Positions 61,779-64,000 of a stretch of 64,000 nucleotides of DNA are shown here, piece by piece. Both the position numbers and the translations under genes were made by a program. Below the pieces are notes generated by a model. The model made no database searches and had not been told where the DNA came from. It saw only the letters and a program-made list of their open reading frames with translations. Source of the stretch: Laedolimicola ammoniilytica. Lineage in GTDB: Bacteria; Bacillota; Clostridia; Lachnospirales; Lachnospiraceae. The DNA lies in contig NZ_JAOQKC010000003.1 of assembly GCF_025567165.1 (NCBI RefSeq), positions 124,001 through 188,000 on the forward strand. The letters are read 5' to 3'. Each line of letters begins with the position of its first letter. Position 1 is the first letter of the stretch.

Positions 61779-63005
61779 ATGAGCAAGGTTTTAATCGTGG
61801 GCGGCGGCGCAGCCGGTATGCTGGCCTCCATCTTCGCGGCACGTAACGGCCATGAAGTCCACGTCTATGAAAAAAATGAAAAGCTGGGTAAGAAGCTGTA
61901 TATTACGGGAAAGGGTCGCTGTAATCTGACCAATGCCTGCGATATGGACGCTCTTTTTGCCAGTGTGCGGACCAATTCCCGGTTTTTGTACAGCGCTTTC
62001 TATGGTTTTACCAATCAGGACGCTATGACCTTCTTTGAAGAGGAGGGACTGAAAATCAAGATCGAGCGGGGCGAGCGGGTGTTCCCCCTGTCGGACAAAT
62101 CTGCAGACGTCCTGGATACCCTGCGGCGCAGCATGCGCCGGGCCGGTGTGGAGATTCACCTGAATACAGAGGTGAAGGAGCTGATTCTGGAGGACGGACA
62201 GGCCAGGGGGCTGATTCTGGCAGATAAGACCCGGGTGGACGGCGACGGAGTGATCGTGGCCACCGGAGGGCTTTCTTATCCGGTGACCGGCTCGACCGGC
62301 GACGGATATCGCTTCGCAAAGGAAGCGGGACATAAGGTGACAGACTGTATCCCTTCCCTGACACCTTTCAATATCCGGGAGGATTTTGTAAAAGAATTAC
62401 AGGGACTTTCCCTGAAAAATGTGGAGCTTCGCATTTACAACGGGAAAAAAGAGGTGTTCCGGGAGTTTGGGGAAATGATGTTTACCCATTTCGGCATTAC
62501 GGGACCGCTGGTGCTGACAGCCAGCAGCTTTGTGGGAACTCTGGCAGCCCGGCAGGAGCTTCGGGCCGTGCTGGATCTGAAGCCTGCCTTAAGCGAGGAA
62601 CAGCTGGATCAGAGGGTGCTGAGAGAGTTTGACGCGAACCCCAATAAAAGCTTTAAAAATGTCATCGGCAGCCTGTTTCCGGCAAAGCTGACCCCGGTCA
62701 TGATTGGGCTAAGCGGCATGGATCCGGATAAAAAGGTTCATGATATCTCCCGGGAGGAACGGCTAAATTTCGTAAGGCTGACTAAGGGCCTGTCCGTGAC
62801 GGTGACCGGACTTCGGGATTATAAGGAAGCCATTATCACCAAGGGCGGCGTGGCGGTAAAGGAGATCAATCCTTCTACCATGGAGTCGAAATTAGTAAAG
62901 GGATTATATTTTATCGGCGAGGTGCTGGATCTGGATGCGGTGACCGGAGGCTTTAACCTTCAGATTGCCTGGTCCACAGCCTACGCGGCCGGTAATGCGA
63001 TATAG
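61779..63005 (+). CDS. NAD(P)/FAD-dependent oxidoreductase (HI0933/YhiN family)
   Basis: The 408-residue flavoprotein: FAD motif GGGAAGMLASIFAARNG (about 8-24), GKGRCNLTNA, GFNLQIAWSTAYAAG at the C-terminus, all typical of HI0933-like proteins. Its reaction is unknown. ATG at 61779 with AGGAG upstream; an in-frame TTG at 61773 is weaker. Forms an operon with cmk (11 bp) and ispH, a common cluster in Clostridia. Confidence 0.9.
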   Translation: MSKVLIVGGGAAGMLASIFAARNGHEVHVYEKNEKLGKKLYITGKGRCNLTNACDMDALFASVRTNSRFLYSAFYGFTNQDAMTFFEEEGLKIKIERGERVFPLSDKSADVLDTLRRSMRRAGVEIHLNTEVKELILEDGQARGLILADKTRVDGDGVIVATGGLSYPVTGSTGDGYRFAKEAGHKVTDCIPSLTPFNIREDFVKELQGLSLKNVELRIYNGKKEVFREFGEMMFTHFGITGPLVLTASSFVGTLAARQELRAVLDLKPALSEEQLDQRVLREFDANPNKSFKNVIGSLFPAKLTPVMIGLSGMDPDKKVHDISREERLNFVRLTKGLSVTVTGLRDYKEAIITKGGVAVKEINPSTMESKLVKGLYFIGEVLDLDAVTGGFNLQIAWSTAYAAGNAI

Positions 63006-63016
63006 AGGAGGAGCAT

Positions 63017-63673
63017 ATGAGTTATCAGATAGCGATTGACGGACCTGCGGGAGCAGGAAAAAGTACCATTGCCAAGGCAGTAGCAAAGAAGCTGGGCTAC
63101 ATTTACGTGGACACGGGAGCCATGTACCGGGCTATGGCGCTGTATCTGCTGCGCCAGGGAATCCGGGCGGACGAATGTGAAAAGATCAGCGCGGCAAGCC
63201 GCGACGCGGACATTACGATTGTATACCGGGACGGTCTCCAGCAGGTGCTTCTGAACGGGGAGAATGTGACCGGCTTCTTACGTACCGAGGAGGTAGGCAA
63301 TATGGCTTCGGCGTCTTCGGTCAACCGGGACGTGCGCCTGAAGCTGGTGGAGCTTCAGAGAGAGCTGGCCGAGCGGGAAAACGTCGTGATGGACGGCCGG
63401 GATATTGGCACCTATGTGCTTCCGAAGGCCAATGTAAAGGTATATCTGACGGCCTCCGCTGCCTGCCGCGCGAAGCGTCGTTACGATGAGCTGACTGAAA
63501 AGGGCGAGAGCTGCGATCTGGCAGCCATTGAGGCAGACATCGTGGAACGTGACAAGCGGGATATGGAGCGGGAATTCGCGCCCCTTCGTCAGGCGGAAGA
63601 TGCGGTTTACGTGGATTCCTCGGATATGACCATCGAAGAGGTGATTGAGGCGATTACCGCCCTGATCCGCTAG
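63017..63673 (+). CDS. cmk: Cytidylate kinase
   Basis: The 218-residue kinase phosphorylates CMP and dCMP. P-loop GPAGAGKST near 9-17, YVDTGAMYRA, GRDIGTYVLP and RDKRDMERE are family motifs. It sits between the HI0933 flavoprotein and ispH, the typical clostridial arrangement. AGAGGAGG upstream of the ATG. Confidence 0.96.
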   Translation: MSYQIAIDGPAGAGKSTIAKAVAKKLGYIYVDTGAMYRAMALYLLRQGIRADECEKISAASRDADITIVYRDGLQQVLLNGENVTGFLRTEEVGNMASASSVNRDVRLKLVELQRELAERENVVMDGRDIGTYVLPKANVKVYLTASAACRAKRRYDELTEKGESCDLAAIEADIVERDKRDMEREFAPLRQAEDAVYVDSSDMTIEEVIEAITALIR

Positions 63674-63684
63674 AGGAGGCGCAT

Positions 63685-64000
63685 ATGGAAGTAAGGCTTG
63701 CGAAGACGGCCGGGTTCTGCTTCGGCGTGCGCCGGGCGGTGGATACGGTATATGGACAGATAGAGAAGGAGAAAGGCCCTATTTACACCTATGGCCCCAT
63801 TGTACACAATGAGATGGTGGTGCAGGAGCTGGAAAAAAAGGGCGTCCGCGTCCTGAACTCCCTGGAGGAGCTGAAGAAACTGACCGGAGGCACCGTGATT
63901 ATCCGGGCTCACGGAGTGGGAAAGGAAATCTATGACCTGCTGGAGCGGCAGGGCGTGAATCTGGTGGACGCCACCTGTCCCTTTGTCAAAAAGATTCACC
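63685..64000 (+). CDS. ispH: 4-hydroxy-3-methylbut-2-enyl diphosphate reductase, N-terminal part
   Basis: Last step of the MEP isoprenoid pathway, reducing HMBPP to IPP and DMAPP with a [4Fe-4S] cluster. The visible 105 residues carry cluster cysteine C12 in GFCFGVRRAVD, HMBPP-binding histidines in GPIVHN and RAHGVG, and a second cluster Cys in DATCPF. The gene runs off the end. In many Clostridia it is fused to ribosomal protein S1; that cannot be tested here. AGAGGAGG precedes the ATG. Confidence 0.95.
   Translation, partial: MEVRLAKTAGFCFGVRRAVDTVYGQIEKEKGPIYTYGPIVHNEMVVQELEKKGVRVLNSLEELKKLTGGTVIIRAHGVGKEIYDLLERQGVNLVDATCPFVKKIH

Overview
The window looks like a chromosome segment of a strictly anaerobic, Gram-positive acetogen of the Lachnospiraceae (Blautia/Marvinbryantia-like; the genus cannot be fixed from this sequence alone). 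Reasons: a Wood-Ljungdahl carbonyl-branch operon with Clostridia-type gene order, AGGAGG ribosome binding sites, sporadic GTG/TTG starts, a THF riboswitch before folT, a class B sortase pilus locus and a Na+-translocating biotin-dependent decarboxylase operon. No rRNA, tRNA, CRISPR array, phage or transposase was seen.

Layout. 1-2.4 kb: end of a TraX-like membrane protein, then a divergent pair with PD-(D/E)XK-like signatures (an Rpn-type protein and an HTH protein). 2.4-6.7 kb, minus strand: OYE-type Fe-S flavoenzyme, class V cysteine desulfurase, AroE. 6.9-17.5 kb: one operon from a promoter at 6878 to a terminator at 17531, encoding a His-rich putative nickel protein, CooT, MetF, CooC, CODH (AcsA/CooS), a second CooC, acetyl-CoA synthase (AcsB), both corrinoid Fe-S protein subunits (AcsD, AcsC) and the methyltransferase AcsE. 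17.6-24.5 kb: a cytidylate-kinase-like gene, a polar amino acid ABC transporter, a second complete acetyl-CoA synthase with its own promoter, and an Fe-S aldo-keto reductase. 24.6-31.7 kb: lipoprotein, HAD phosphatase, small secreted protein, orphan PTS EIIC-like protein, then the corrinoid module (AcsV/RACo activator, DUF3786 protein, CbiK cobaltochelatase). 31.9-37.1 kb: a pilus operon in the order of streptococcal FCT loci (large tip-like adhesin, SipA-like signal peptidase homologue, FctA-like pilin, class B sortase, small pilin). 37.3-40 kb: FolT behind a THF riboswitch, a putative metal exporter, a CPBP protease. 40-45.7 kb: TetR regulator, HypB, a 928-residue Fe-S flavoprotein, HypA and a DUF5692 membrane protein. 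45.7-56 kb: SdpI/SdpR-like pair, thioredoxin with an atypical reductase, phosphodiesterase, ArsR metal sensor, NlpC/P60 hydrolase, a GntR-ABC module, VanY-like peptidase, cardiolipin synthase and CBS protein. 56-61.7 kb: decarboxylase operon carrying two kinds of carboxyltransferase. 61.8-64 kb: HI0933-type flavoprotein, Cmk and the start of IspH.

How the genes fit together. The operon at 6.9-17.5 kb joins a methyl group from methylene-THF (MetF, AcsE, AcsCD) to CO made by CODH and forms acetyl-CoA on ACS; CooT, the His-rich protein and the two CooC proteins probably supply nickel. RACo reactivates the corrinoid protein and CbiK supplies cobalt for corrinoid synthesis. HypA/HypB are further nickel chaperones. 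FolT imports folate, the methyl carrier precursor. The decarboxylase operon could couple carboxyl transfer to a sodium gradient.

Non-coding structure is rich: strong sigma-A promoters, palindromic operators beside the TetR, SdpR and GntR genes, many intrinsic terminators, a dispersed hairpin-rich repeat family (near 2.4, 31.8 and 50.6 kb, with a relic at 37.1 kb), an exact 108-bp tandem duplication at 37.05-37.26 kb and a five-hairpin leader at 60.0-60.2 kb.
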